Assembly: GCF_900184935.1 (NCBI RefSeq)
Contig: NZ_FXYE01000005.1
Span: 51,938 to 115,937 of the forward strand
Direction: 5' to 3'
DNA from: Actibacterium lipolyticum
GTDB taxonomy: Bacteria; Pseudomonadota; Alphaproteobacteria; Rhodobacterales; Rhodobacteraceae
Length of the DNA: 64,000 nucleotides
A model generated the notes under the pieces. It saw nothing but the letters and a program-made list of their open reading frames with translations, did not search any database and was not told where the DNA came from. Positions 9,010 to 17,407 of the stretch are shown here, piece by piece (the first letter of the stretch is position 1; every line of letters starts with the position of its first letter). Made by a program: the position numbers and the translations under genes.

Positions 9010-9223
9010 ATGAGGGAGCCTCGGGGGCCGGTCACTGTCACAAAACCCAAAGGACAATTTCACTTTCTGCGAGCCCGGAGGCACAGGCTGAGGAATTCCG
9101 AGGCCGTCAGAACCAGGGTTCACTTTCATTGCATTTAGAACCTCAAGATCGGCAAATCTTACCGGTGATTAACTGATACTTGCTTGGAATGGGCGTCTGG
9201 AGCACCGCCTACAACACCCCTCT
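9010..9223. other. Intergenic stretch, no gene seen
   Basis: About 210 bases between two pseudogenes. I see no ORF, repeat or RNA gene that can be supported. Together with its neighbours it forms a decayed kilobase (8787-9716) typical of old mobile-element scars. Confidence 0.5.
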
Positions 9224-9657
9224 TTACGTCGCTGTCAGGGAATAGCTGGTGCTGCGTCCCCCAGCCTCATCTTTCTCAAGTGCCCCCAAATCGATCAGAT
9301 CGAGGATGTCGCGATATGCCGTGTCCTGGGAACACTTCTCGATCTTCGCATATTTCGACGTCGTGAGTTTTCCTTCGAACCCATCCAGAAGGCGATTGAG
9401 CATGTCCCGCTGGCGGTCGTTGATGTTCGCCGTTCCGTATTTCTCTCAGAACCGCGCTTTCCGGAACACAGCCTCAAGAATGATCTCTGCACCACAAAAT
9501 GCACGGTCCAGGCAATTCAGGAACCAAACGAGCCAAGCCCCTCCATTCGCCCCAAGAGCTTGCCTTGATGGTGGCGAACCGCGGCAAGTTGTGAAGGCAG
9601 CTTGGCCTCGTCCCAGATAAACTGCGGCCAATCAGGGATTTCGTGGATGAAGGTCAT
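9224..9657 (-). pseudogene. Fic-family (DUF4172-Fic) protein, internally deleted
   Basis: Reading the minus strand from the ATG at 9657 gives MTFIHEIPDWPQFIWDE and a stretch ending LGRMEGLG, the N-terminal DUF4172 region of Fic proteins. The sequence then jumps, in another frame, to LNCLDRAFCGAEIILEAVFR. After a TGA where Trp is expected it continues as NDRQRDMLNRLLDGFEGKLT and SKYAKIEKCSQDTAYRDIL to the family-typical C-terminal helix-turn-helix ending GGRSTSYSL, with a stop at 9224. The catalytic HPFxxGNGR core is entirely missing. It is a clear pseudogene of an AMPylating-type enzyme. Confidence 0.8.
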
Positions 9658-9716
9658 ATTTTACGCAGCCTTTGCGGAGATTATGCCGCGCAATCTCCAC
9701 ATGCCCTACTTGGAAC

Positions 9717-9745
9717 TTGAAAATCAGTAATATTGGCGCTATATA
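9717..9745 (+). promoter_or_regulatory. Sigma-70-like promoter of the toxin-antitoxin operon
   Basis: TTGAAA (9717-9722) and TATATA (9740-9745) are separated by exactly 17 bp, 30 bp upstream of the antitoxin ATG. This is the best promoter match I noticed in the window. It would drive both genes and be a target for autorepression by the Xre-type antitoxin. Confidence 0.7.
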
Positions 9746-9774
9746 CCGTCACAATGGCCGAAGGATAGTAAAAC

Positions 9775-10125
9775 ATGCACCTTGCAAACTTCGCTGAAGG
9801 CGGACAGTTCGAACCACGAAAGATCGCGGCGGTGTTGCGGACATCGGCAGAGGAAATCGCCTTGACGGTCGGACTCGGCAAGGACGCCCTGCAACGGCGG
9901 GCGCGTATCGGATCTGACAAGACGCAGCGCCGTTTGCGCGAACTGGTCGAGGTGCTGAACAAGGTCGAACCCCGCTTTGGATCGGAACTGATGGCTTATG
10001 CGTGGTACCGATCAGAGCCCCTGCCCGGCTTTGATGGTAGGACCGCCATGCAGCTCGTCCAGGAAGGAAAAGCGCAGCAGGTTCTGGAGTACATCGACGC
10101 GGTCGACGCGGGCGTCTTCGCCTGA
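9775..10125 (+). CDS. Xre/MbcA/ParS-type antitoxin (DUF2384)
   Basis: 116 residues. The N-terminal half is helix-turn-helix-like (RTSAEEIALTVGLGKDALQRRARI). The C-terminal half matches the antitoxin/toxin-binding DUF2384 region (AYAWYRSEPLPGFDGRTAMQLV). It would neutralise the RES toxin encoded next and repress the shared promoter. Its stop and the toxin ATG overlap (TGATG), which ensures coupled translation. The length and gene order are standard for this type II family. Confidence 0.9.
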   Translation: MHLANFAEGGQFEPRKIAAVLRTSAEEIALTVGLGKDALQRRARIGSDKTQRRLRELVEVLNKVEPRFGSELMAYAWYRSEPLPGFDGRTAMQLVQEGKAQQVLEYIDAVDAGVFA

Positions 10126-10637
10126 TGCCTCTGAAAGATAGGCGCTACACGGGGCCACTCTATCGCGCCCTGAACCCCGTGTATGCGCGAGAACCTCTCT
10201 CCGGACGAGGCGCAGAACTCTATGGAGGGCGCTTCAATGCCAAGGGGACCCCTGCCCTCTACACGGCGCTAGATCCCAAGACTGCGCTCCGCGAAGCCAA
10301 TCAGGTCGGCAGCCTGCAACCCACGATCCTGATGTCCTACACCGCCGATCTTGGCCCGATTTTTGATACACGCGATCAGGACGCGCTGGCGCGATACGGC
10401 ATGACAGCGGACATGCTTGCCGATCCTGCATGGCGCATGATGATGCTCGACGGCCAATCGGTGCCGACGCAGGATCTTGCACGCGCTCTCATAGCGGATA
10501 CGTTTGTAGGGCTTCTGATCCGGAGTTTTGCGAAGGGCGCATCGGCATCGGACTTCAACATCGTATTGTGGGCTTGGACAGGCGACGGCTACTCGTTGGA
10601 AGTCGTGGATGATGAAGAGCGGCCGTCACGAATGTGA
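10125..10637 (+). CDS. RES-domain toxin (NAD+ phosphorylase family)
   Basis: 170 residues. The RES-family active-site residues are visible with the characteristic spacing: R36 in GGRFN, Y46 in LYTAL and E58 in REAN. Toxins of this family degrade NAD+ and halt growth when the antitoxin is lost. No truncation is seen, so the module looks intact, in contrast with the decayed genes just upstream. Such modules often stabilise plasmids or islands. Confidence 0.92.
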   Translation: MPLKDRRYTGPLYRALNPVYAREPLSGRGAELYGGRFNAKGTPALYTALDPKTALREANQVGSLQPTILMSYTADLGPIFDTRDQDALARYGMTADMLADPAWRMMMLDGQSVPTQDLARALIADTFVGLLIRSFAKGASASDFNIVLWAWTGDGYSLEVVDDEERPSRM

Positions 10638-10825
10638 GCTGTCAGGCCAAGCTCTTGATTGGCGACAGGCGCAGCACCTCGATTCGTGCGGCAGCGAAGA
10701 CGTTCAGCAGATAGTTCCCGAAGGTTTTGATTATCAGCTCATGTTTGCGACGAAGATGCTCGGTCTGAGCGGACTAGGTCTGTTCCAGAGGTTGTGAAAT
10801 CTGGTTCACTGCGTTGCCCAAGGCG
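10638..10825. other. Intergenic stretch, no gene seen
   Basis: About 190 bases between the convergent toxin gene and the ScpB-like gene. No supported feature was found; the transcription ends of both neighbours must lie here, but I see no clear terminator. Confidence 0.4.
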
Positions 10826-11443
10826 TTACCTCAGCCCGGCGTCCTCTAACCCTTCGGGGTCGGGCAAGTCGCGCAGGCTTTGCAGGTCGAAGGCCACCAG
10901 AAACTGTGCGGTCGTGACATAGGTATAGGGCGCGCCCGCGCGGGGGCTGCGGGGCCCTGTTGTGATCAGATCACGCTGGCGAAGGCGGGAGATCAGGTCG
11001 CGGCTGACCTCGTTTCCGAAGATGTCTTTTAGGCCCTCGCGCGTCAGCGGTTGGTGATATGCAATGGCCGATAGCACCGCGATTTCGAAATCGTTCAGGT
11101 CCAGCAACTGATCGCTGACATCCGCGGCTGAGCGTATGGAATCGGCGAACTGAGGACGCGTGCGGAACATCCACCCCCCCGCGACGGCGACCAGCTCATA
11201 GGGGCGAAGCTGAAGTTCGGATTGGATATCTTCGATCAGCAGATCGACAGACACGCCCTGCCCGACAACCCGCGCCAGGTCTTCGTTGGCAACGGGGGTT
11301 GCGCTGGCAAAGATCACCGCTTCGACGCGGGCCATCCATTCGCGCCAACGCAATTCGGGCGCGAAATCCGACAGTTCGGTATCAAGCGTTGGTTTCGCCC
11401 CTGTCATATCGTCCTTTCGTCGGCGTGTGTCTGTCTGCGCCAT
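10826..11443 (-). CDS. ScpB-like segregation/condensation protein
   Basis: Up to 205 residues with paired winged-helix features of ScpB, including VEAVIFASATPV near the N terminus, DFEIAVLSAIAYHQPLTREG, and ISRLRQRDLITTGPRSPRAGAPYTY. Chromosomal ScpB works with SMC and ScpA, but this copy is paired with a DUF1403 gene and not with scpA, the arrangement I know from alphaproteobacterial accessory replicons. The ATG at 11443 follows the DUF1403 stop by 2 bp. A second ATG at 11407 has a better ribosome-binding site (AAAGGA) and could be the real start. Confidence 0.85.
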   Translation of the reverse strand: MAQTDTRRRKDDMTGAKPTLDTELSDFAPELRWREWMARVEAVIFASATPVANEDLARVVGQGVSVDLLIEDIQSELQLRPYELVAVAGGWMFRTRPQFADSIRSAADVSDQLLDLNDFEIAVLSAIAYHQPLTREGLKDIFGNEVSRDLISRLRQRDLITTGPRSPRAGAPYTYVTTAQFLVAFDLQSLRDLPDPEGLEDAGLR

Positions 11444-11445
11444 GC

Positions 11446-12378
11446 CTAAACCCCGTAAAGCCGAAAGGTCGGGCGGCCGGTCAGCTCTTTGACCGCGCCC
11501 AGATCTACCAATCGGTCACACAGGCGGCGGGCGGCGCGGTCGCTCATCAAATTGCTAAGGGCGATGGATGGCGATACCGCATCGGTGCGCAGGAACAATG
11601 CCACCGCATCGTCGGCCCCTTTTGCACGCAGCTTTGGCGCGATCGTGCGGATTTTGGCCATACGGCGGGTAAGGTCAGACGCCATCCCAAGGATCCCGCC
11701 ACTGCCCGCGATAACGGCCGTATGCGCCGCGAACAGCGCGTCACCTTGGCCGTTTGCAATATCGCGCACGTTGCGCCGGGTCAGATGTGCCGCGAAGATC
11801 GGCACAGCAAAGGGCCACCCCACCCCGCGCGCCAAACAGATGTCTGCCAGCATCAGGGCGGCGGCCTCTTCACGGGGGAACTGAGTTAACACGTTGGACA
11901 ACACGTCAGCGGCATGGGCAACGGGATGCGCGTGCCCTGCCCGCATCAAATCACTTACCGACAGCTGATCACGCATCTGTTCGGGAAGACTGCGCTGAAA
12001 CCCATCGACCCAGACAGAGATACCAAGGTTCAACCGTGCCACGTGACGCCAGCCCGCGAACATATCCCCAGCGGGGCCAAGCGCGTCGCCCGGCCGGCTA
12101 AGGCACACCGCATCGCGAATGTCGGATTCGGTTTCGTTGCGCCCTTCAAGCTTTAGACACGCAAGCGCCGCCTTCATGGCCAGCCGATCGCGCAACAGTG
12201 CGGCGGGCAAATTGCCCCCGCCGTCGCGCAGAACGATGTCTACCATGGCCAGCGCCGCGCCGGATGCGAACGCCACATCTTCGATTGTGCCCTGCGGCCC
12301 GGCAGTGATCCAGCGCGGCAAAGCGTGCAGATTAAGCGTGTCATTCACGGATGGTTTGGCGGCAATCTTCATGGTCAA
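11446..12378 (-). CDS. DUF1403-family protein
   Basis: 310 residues, mostly alpha-helical and Ala-rich, matching DUF1403 (SGAALAMVDIVLRDGG, LALKLEGR-type segment KLEGRNETESDIRDAVCL, PAGDMFAGWRHVAR, DLVDLGAVKELTGRPTFRLYG). The function is unknown. It is usually found next to a ScpB-like gene, as here, with a 2-bp gap, so a role in DNA segregation or condensation of an accessory replicon is plausible but unproven. There is no signal or membrane segment. Confidence 0.8.
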   Translation of the reverse strand: MTMKIAAKPSVNDTLNLHALPRWITAGPQGTIEDVAFASGAALAMVDIVLRDGGGNLPAALLRDRLAMKAALACLKLEGRNETESDIRDAVCLSRPGDALGPAGDMFAGWRHVARLNLGISVWVDGFQRSLPEQMRDQLSVSDLMRAGHAHPVAHAADVLSNVLTQFPREEAAALMLADICLARGVGWPFAVPIFAAHLTRRNVRDIANGQGDALFAAHTAVIAGSGGILGMASDLTRRMAKIRTIAPKLRAKGADDAVALFLRTDAVSPSIALSNLMSDRAARRLCDRLVDLGAVKELTGRPTFRLYGV

Positions 12379-12443
12379 AGCCTATTCGACAACGGCGCTT
12401 AGTTCCATCCGTTATCGCAATAACCGCCGTGTTCGGGCCGATG

Positions 12444-13478
12444 CTAAGATGTCCAATAGGTCGAAAAATACCCTTGGGTCCGTTCAATCTTTACCGTGTC
12501 GCGGAAATGAGATTTTGCACGGCGCACCTGATCGCGTTCTGCGGCAAACCAAACGAAATGGCTTTGCTCTGTTTCGGGCAGGCCAGCGGCACATATCTGA
12601 TCCAAGATCGTGTCGCCCGATCCGCGCTGGACCCATGTGACGGTCACGCCCTCTGGGGCTGCGATTGGGCATTTGTCGCGCATATCGCCCAGTTCGATGA
12701 ACACCGCGCCACGGCGCGCGGGGTCTGAATGTTCCAATATCCGGCGCATCGCAGGCAGCGCGGTTTCATCGCCCGCCATCAACAAAAAATCGCCCGTTGG
12801 AAAGGTTCCGCCGCCGGGGCCGACAACGGCGACAACGTCGCCTTTTGTGGTGTGACGGGCCCATTCGGTTGTCCGCCCGCCGTCGTGTTCGAACACATCA
12901 AAGCTGAACGTCCCGGCCTTTACGTCCAAATCCACGAACGTATAAGGCGCGCGGTGAAGCTGATCTTCGCCCTCGGCCCAGATGGTGCGCCCTTCGTCAT
13001 TGATATGCGGCCAGACCGGCGCGCGCCCTTCGGGTGGCAACAACAGCGAAAAATGCATGCCGCCCGTCAACAGCGCGCCGACGTTTTCGCAGGCCATGGT
13101 AACGCGCAGGAAATTGGGGCTGATCCGGCGCACAGACGCCACGCTGACCAGATGAAAGTTCGGCGGCGCGATATTGCGCGAGATTTCACCGCTCCAATCC
13201 AGTTGATCCACGGCGTCGGGAAAGAGGTAGTTCAGCATTTGCAAAAACCCTTCGCGGGTTTGATGCAGATGGATGGTGCTTGAAGACAGGATCGTGACCG
13301 CAAAGCCGGTTTCAGCCAGGCTCATCTCTACGCTGGCTTCGGGCATATGGGCGCGAAACCCTTCGGCCGTGGGATGAACGGGGAAACCGATGTCGCGCAG
13401 ATGTTCGTTGAAATGCACCTGAAAGTCCGCGGGAAGCGCCCCGTCGAACTGCGCGTTGGCTTGCTGTGTATAGGTCAC
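12444..13478 (-). CDS. Siderophore-interacting protein with N-terminal DUF2218
   Basis: About 344 residues from a GTG at 13478, which has the ribosome-binding site AAAGGAATC; a longer frame to 13520 exists. The N-terminal ~100 residues look like DUF2218 (FQVHFNEHLRDIGFPV). The rest is a flavin reductase of the SIP family: LRVTMACENV, FVDLDVKAGTFSFDVFEHD, WARHTTKGDVVAVVGPGGG, GDETALPAMRRILE. It would release iron in the cytosol by reducing the ferric siderophore with NAD(P)H. It is the last gene of the siderophore uptake operon. Confidence 0.9.
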   Translation of the reverse strand: MTYTQQANAQFDGALPADFQVHFNEHLRDIGFPVHPTAEGFRAHMPEASVEMSLAETGFAVTILSSSTIHLHQTREGFLQMLNYLFPDAVDQLDWSGEISRNIAPPNFHLVSVASVRRISPNFLRVTMACENVGALLTGGMHFSLLLPPEGRAPVWPHINDEGRTIWAEGEDQLHRAPYTFVDLDVKAGTFSFDVFEHDGGRTTEWARHTTKGDVVAVVGPGGGTFPTGDFLLMAGDETALPAMRRILEHSDPARRGAVFIELGDMRDKCPIAAPEGVTVTWVQRGSGDTILDQICAAGLPETEQSHFVWFAAERDQVRRAKSHFRDTVKIERTQGYFSTYWTS

Positions 13479-13529
13479 GGTATGATTCCTTTTGTCCCAA
13501 AGCCGTCGGGGGGCGTGCAATTTCAGTGA

Positions 13530-14300
13530 CTAAAGCGGCAAAACCATCGGCGCGCCGGTTGTTGGGTCGGGCATGACTTGCGCCCTAAGGCCAAAGGCCA
13601 GATCCAAGTTTTCGGGGTTAAGAACCGTTTCCGGGCTGCCGGTCGCCACGATCCCGGCATCACCCATCAACACCAGATGGTCGGAAAACCGCGCGGCAAG
13701 GTTCAGATCATGCAGAACGCTGATCACGGTTGTGCCAGCGTCGCGGTTGCGTTGACGCAACAGGCTAAGCACATCAATCTGGTGAACCAGATCAAGATAA
13801 GTGGTTGGTTCGTCCAGCAACAACAGCGGCGTTTGTTGCGCAAGGGCCAGCGCGATCCACGCGCGTTGGCGTTGCCCGCCAGACAGCTCATCCAACTGCC
13901 GGTCGGCCATATCGCCCAACCCGACAGCATCCAGCGCTTGGGTGCAGGCTTGGGCATCCTCTGCCCGCCATGGCGACAGGAAACCGCGCCAAGGGGTGCG
14001 GCCGCGTTTGACCAGATCGCCAACAAGGATGCCTTCGGGGGCAAGCGGTGCTTGTGGCAATATCGCAAGGTCCTGTGCCAAGGCGCGGGTTGGGCAGGCG
14101 TGAATGTTGCGCCCATTCAGCGTCACGCGGCCCTGTTGGGGTTTGATAAGCCGCGCCAAGGCACGCAGCAGCGTGGATTTTCCGCACCCGTTCGGCCCCA
14201 AAATAGCGGTTACTTTTTGCGGCGGCAGGTCAAGATCAAGGGCCGTGACAACCTTCCGGTCGCGATAGCCAAGTGTCAGCCCCTCGGCTTTGAGGTTCAT
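13530..14300 (-). CDS. Iron-siderophore ABC transporter, ATP-binding protein (FecE/FhuC type)
   Basis: 256 residues from the ATG at 14300. Walker A GPNGCGKST spans residues 35-43, the signature LSGGQRQRAWIAL follows, and Walker B LLLLDEPTTYLD is typical of FecE-type ATPases. It energises import by the two FecCD permeases upstream. The start overlaps the end of the preceding permease by 4 bases. An in-frame extension upstream lies inside that permease gene and is rejected. Confidence 0.95.
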   Translation of the reverse strand: MNLKAEGLTLGYRDRKVVTALDLDLPPQKVTAILGPNGCGKSTLLRALARLIKPQQGRVTLNGRNIHACPTRALAQDLAILPQAPLAPEGILVGDLVKRGRTPWRGFLSPWRAEDAQACTQALDAVGLGDMADRQLDELSGGQRQRAWIALALAQQTPLLLLDEPTTYLDLVHQIDVLSLLRQRNRDAGTTVISVLHDLNLAARFSDHLVLMGDAGIVATGSPETVLNPENLDLAFGLRAQVMPDPTTGAPMVLPL

Positions 14301-15274
14301 AGCTCGCCTCTTTCCATTTCGCGTGACAAACGCCACAAAAGATAGGGTGCGCCCAGAATTCCGGTCATCACGCCAACAGGCAGTTGAACCCCCGAAATCG
14401 CGGCGCGCGCGCACAGGTCGGCCGCGACGATGATCAACGCACCGGCAGCGGCGGCCGACATCAATCGCCCGGCCAACGTTGTCGCCCCGGTCAGGCGTAT
14501 CCCGAACGGGCCAGCCATCAGCGCGACAAACGGAACCGGCCCCGCCACCGCAACGCCGGTTGCCGCCAACAGAACGGCAGTGACCGACAGGCCCCAACGC
14601 GCGCGTTCAACCCTTACGCCCAGCCCTGCGGCCAGATCTGCGCCCAGTTCCATCGCCGACAGAAAGCGGCTCTGTCCCAGCGCAAACAGTGTCAAAACCA
14701 GCCCAATCCCCCAGACTTGTGACACATGCGTCCAGTCCCGCGCGGCAAGCGAACCGGTTAGCCAACGCTGCGCTTCGGCGGCTTCGCTGTATGTCAGGCG
14801 GGTCATCAAAAAGGTGGAAAGCGCCGAGGCCGCAAACCCCACGCCCAGCCCGATCAGGATCAGCGTCAGCGGCGGCGTCACATGTTGGCGCTGATAGGCC
14901 AGCGCCGCGACCAGCCCACCGGCCAGCAAACCACCAACCGCCGCCACGATAGGCATCGGGGCGCTCACCCCGAACGCGATGGCCATCACCACGGCAAGCC
15001 CCGCCCCTGCGGTGAACCCCATGATGTCGGGCGCGGCCAGTGGGTTGCGGAACAGGGTCTGGAAAATGGCCCCCGAAAGGCCTAGCACCGCCCCCGCCCC
15101 CACAGCCGTGAAAACCCGTGGCCCACGGATCACGCCCAGCATCAGCGCGCCCGGCCCTTCGCCGGTAACAAGCCCCTGCCACATCATCGCCGGGCTGATC
15201 TGCACTTGGCCCATCAGCAGGCCAAACAGAACCGCCAGCACCAAAAGCACGGCAATGATCACGCCGCCCTTCAT
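14297..15274 (-). CDS. Iron-siderophore ABC permease (FecCD family), second subunit
   Basis: 325 residues with 9-10 membrane helices and FecCD-type motifs (FRNPLAAPDIMGFTAGAG, VERARWGLSVTAVLLAATGVAVAGPVPF, LPVGVMTGILGAPYLLWRL). It forms a heterodimeric channel with the next upstream permease. It is coupled by 4-base overlaps on both sides (ATGA-type). Confidence 0.95.
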   Translation of the reverse strand: MKGGVIIAVLLVLAVLFGLLMGQVQISPAMMWQGLVTGEGPGALMLGVIRGPRVFTAVGAGAVLGLSGAIFQTLFRNPLAAPDIMGFTAGAGLAVVMAIAFGVSAPMPIVAAVGGLLAGGLVAALAYQRQHVTPPLTLILIGLGVGFAASALSTFLMTRLTYSEAAEAQRWLTGSLAARDWTHVSQVWGIGLVLTLFALGQSRFLSAMELGADLAAGLGVRVERARWGLSVTAVLLAATGVAVAGPVPFVALMAGPFGIRLTGATTLAGRLMSAAAAGALIIVAADLCARAAISGVQLPVGVMTGILGAPYLLWRLSREMERGEL

Positions 15275-16254
15275 GTCTGTGCTCCGGGGCGCAGTTGGCG
15301 GGCGATCCAGATAAAGGCAGGCCCACCCAAAAGGGCGATCATCACGCCAACGCGGACCTCGCCCGGGGCAAGGATCAGCCGCCCAGCGGTGTCGGCAAAC
15401 AGCACGATCATCGCGCCAAGGCCCGCTGCGGCGAACAGTTCACCGCGCAACCGATGGCCCGAAACCAGCCGGGCAAGCGGTGGCACCATCAGGCCCAGAA
15501 ACGCAATCGGGCCCGCCACCGCAACAGCGCCCCCCGTCGTTAAGGTAACGACAATCAGCGCTGCGCCCTGAACCCGCGCGGGCCGCGCGCCCAGCCCGCG
15601 TGCCATTGCGGTGCCAAGCGAAAGCGCCTCTAGCTGGGGTGCGATAAGCCACGCGACCGCACCGCCCAGCCCGACAACCACCGCCATTTCCGCAAGGGGG
15701 CGCATGGCTGCGGGTGTCAGGGAACCTGCAACCCAGAACCGAAGCACCTCTAAGGAATCTTGGCGGATCAGCACCATCGCGGTGACCAGCGACAACAGCA
15801 GCGCGTTCAACGCAGCGCCCGCAAGCGTCAGGCGCACAGGCCCCGCATCGCCGCGCAACCCGCCCCCAAGGGCAAACACCGCGACCGAGGCAACGGCCGC
15901 CCCCGGAAACGCCATCATCGCGATCGACGCTTGATCGACCCGGCCCAACACCGTTGTCCCGATGATCAGCGCAAAGGCCGCCCCTGCGTTCACGCCCAAC
16001 AACCCCGGATCAGCCAGCGGATTACGCGTCAGCGATTGCATCACCGTTCCCGCGATCCCCAGCGCGCTGCCCGCGATCAGCGCGGCGATGACACGCGGAA
16101 CCCGAATAGACCACAGCGTGACATGCGCCGGGTCATATGGGTCAAACGCGCTTAGCGCCTGCCAATAGTCCGACGGGACCAGCACCCTGTACCCGACCAT
16201 CAGCGACAGCAGGATCGACGCAATCAGCCCTATAACCACGACCGCGCCCTTCAT
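15271..16254 (-). CDS. Iron-siderophore ABC permease (FecCD family), first subunit
   Basis: 327 residues with 9-10 membrane helices. Family motifs are visible: IRVPRVIAALIAGSALGIAG, LTRNPLADPGLLGVNAGAAF, and the C-terminal EVRVGVMIALLGGPAFIW. It pairs with the following FecCD subunit. Its start overlaps the end of the binding-protein gene by 4 bases. Confidence 0.95.
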   Translation of the reverse strand: MKGAVVVIGLIASILLSLMVGYRVLVPSDYWQALSAFDPYDPAHVTLWSIRVPRVIAALIAGSALGIAGTVMQSLTRNPLADPGLLGVNAGAAFALIIGTTVLGRVDQASIAMMAFPGAAVASVAVFALGGGLRGDAGPVRLTLAGAALNALLLSLVTAMVLIRQDSLEVLRFWVAGSLTPAAMRPLAEMAVVVGLGGAVAWLIAPQLEALSLGTAMARGLGARPARVQGAALIVVTLTTGGAVAVAGPIAFLGLMVPPLARLVSGHRLRGELFAAAGLGAMIVLFADTAGRLILAPGEVRVGVMIALLGGPAFIWIARQLRPGAQT

Positions 16255-17279
16255 GGCACGATCCCGGCCTTGGCCGATGACGCGACAACGGTTTCAGGCC
16301 GCCCATCCATTGCCGCCACGATGTCACCTTCAAGCTGTTCCAGCGCGAAAGGCAGGGACAAGACGCTGCCAAACGACAAGGCGCCGGAAATCAGCTGGCC
16401 TGCGAACACCTCGCGCCCGGCGCGGTGGGCGGCCAGCGTGCGCCGCATGGGCAGGTTCGCAATGTCGGTTGCATCATCCATCGCCGAAATCCAGATCAGC
16501 AGATCGGCATCCAGCGGCGAAAGATCTTCGGGCGACAGGGTGGTGTAAAATCCATCTTTTGCGGCGATATAGTCAAGCTTTTTGGTGGGAACGAAGCCCA
16601 GCTCTGACAAGAAGCGCGCGCGGGTGTCTTCGCGCATAAAGGCACCGGTTTCGCCGGTATTGTGCCACGCCGCCGCGGCGGTTTTATTCTGCCATTCGGG
16701 GTGGCGGGCTTTGGCGGCGGCAAATTTGGCTTTGACGCCTGCCACCAAATCCTCGGCCAGATCAGACTTGCCCAAGGCGCGGCCAATCCGGCGGGTGTCT
16801 TCGTGCCAAGGGCTGCCATAGGTCGAATAGTTTTCGCCCTGCATCAAAACCGGAGCAATCTTGGACAGCAGCGCATATTCGGCCTTGGAAATGCCCGATC
16901 CGTTGGCAATGATCAGATCAGGCGCAAGGCCCGACACGGTGTCCATCGACACTTCGCCAATCATAAGCTTAGGCTCTGCCCCACCCAGATAGGATTGCGC
17001 CCAAGGCCAGACCCCGAAGGGATAGTTGCCAAACCAATAACGAATGCCAACCGGCACAACGCCAAGGGCCAGAATGGTGTCTTGGGTATTATACCCCACC
17101 GAAACGACGCGCCGGGCGGGTTCCGCCAGAACGGTTTCGCCATAGGCATGGGTAAAACGCAGCTGGGATGGGGCCGCAATGACATGGGGCGCAAACAGGG
17201 TTGCACAGGCACCGCCCAGAAACCCACGTCTGGACGCGCGCCCCGCTTGCGGGGCCTGAATACCGGTCGCTCTTTTCAT
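16251..17279 (-). CDS. Iron-siderophore binding protein, Tat-type signal
   Basis: 342 residues from the ATG at 17279, which is preceded by GGGGTAAG. The signal contains a twin arginine (ASRRGFLGGACATLF, R17-R18), so export may be folded via Tat. The mature part is a FepB/FecB-type clamshell: EPARRVVSVGYNTQDTILALG, IGEVSMDTVSGLAPDLIIANG, WISAMDDATDIANLP. It delivers the ferric siderophore to the FecCD permease. First gene of a five-gene overlapping operon. It lies downstream of the receptor gene's terminator, so it probably has its own promoter between 17280 and 17352. Confidence 0.93.
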   Translation of the reverse strand: MKRATGIQAPQAGRASRRGFLGGACATLFAPHVIAAPSQLRFTHAYGETVLAEPARRVVSVGYNTQDTILALGVVPVGIRYWFGNYPFGVWPWAQSYLGGAEPKLMIGEVSMDTVSGLAPDLIIANGSGISKAEYALLSKIAPVLMQGENYSTYGSPWHEDTRRIGRALGKSDLAEDLVAGVKAKFAAAKARHPEWQNKTAAAAWHNTGETGAFMREDTRARFLSELGFVPTKKLDYIAAKDGFYTTLSPEDLSPLDADLLIWISAMDDATDIANLPMRRTLAAHRAGREVFAGQLISGALSFGSVLSLPFALEQLEGDIVAAMDGRPETVVASSAKAGIVP

Positions 17280-17352
17280 CTTACCCCGTCCCGTCACCCA
17301 ATCAACACACGTCAAAAAGCAGGAGCTGGGCCCTTACATGGCCCGATCGAAC

Positions 17353-17384
17353 AAAAAAGTTACGCCGTTTTCACAGCGTAACTT
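17353..17384 (-). terminator. Rho-independent terminator of the TonB receptor gene
   Basis: On the minus strand a 9-bp stem AAGTTACGC/GCGTAACTT (17357-17365 with 17376-17384) is followed by a run of T. It lies 24 bp after the receptor stop, as expected for a factor-independent terminator. Confidence 0.8.
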
Positions 17385-17407
17385 CATCTTTTGAAATGCC
17401 CCGTGGA

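Noticed and set aside
8058..9050. Antisense open frame of 330 codons across the haem protein gene
   Set aside because: It runs through a gene with clear membrane and haem motifs and the IS remnant; its composition is low-complexity Arg/His/Gln typical of shadows.
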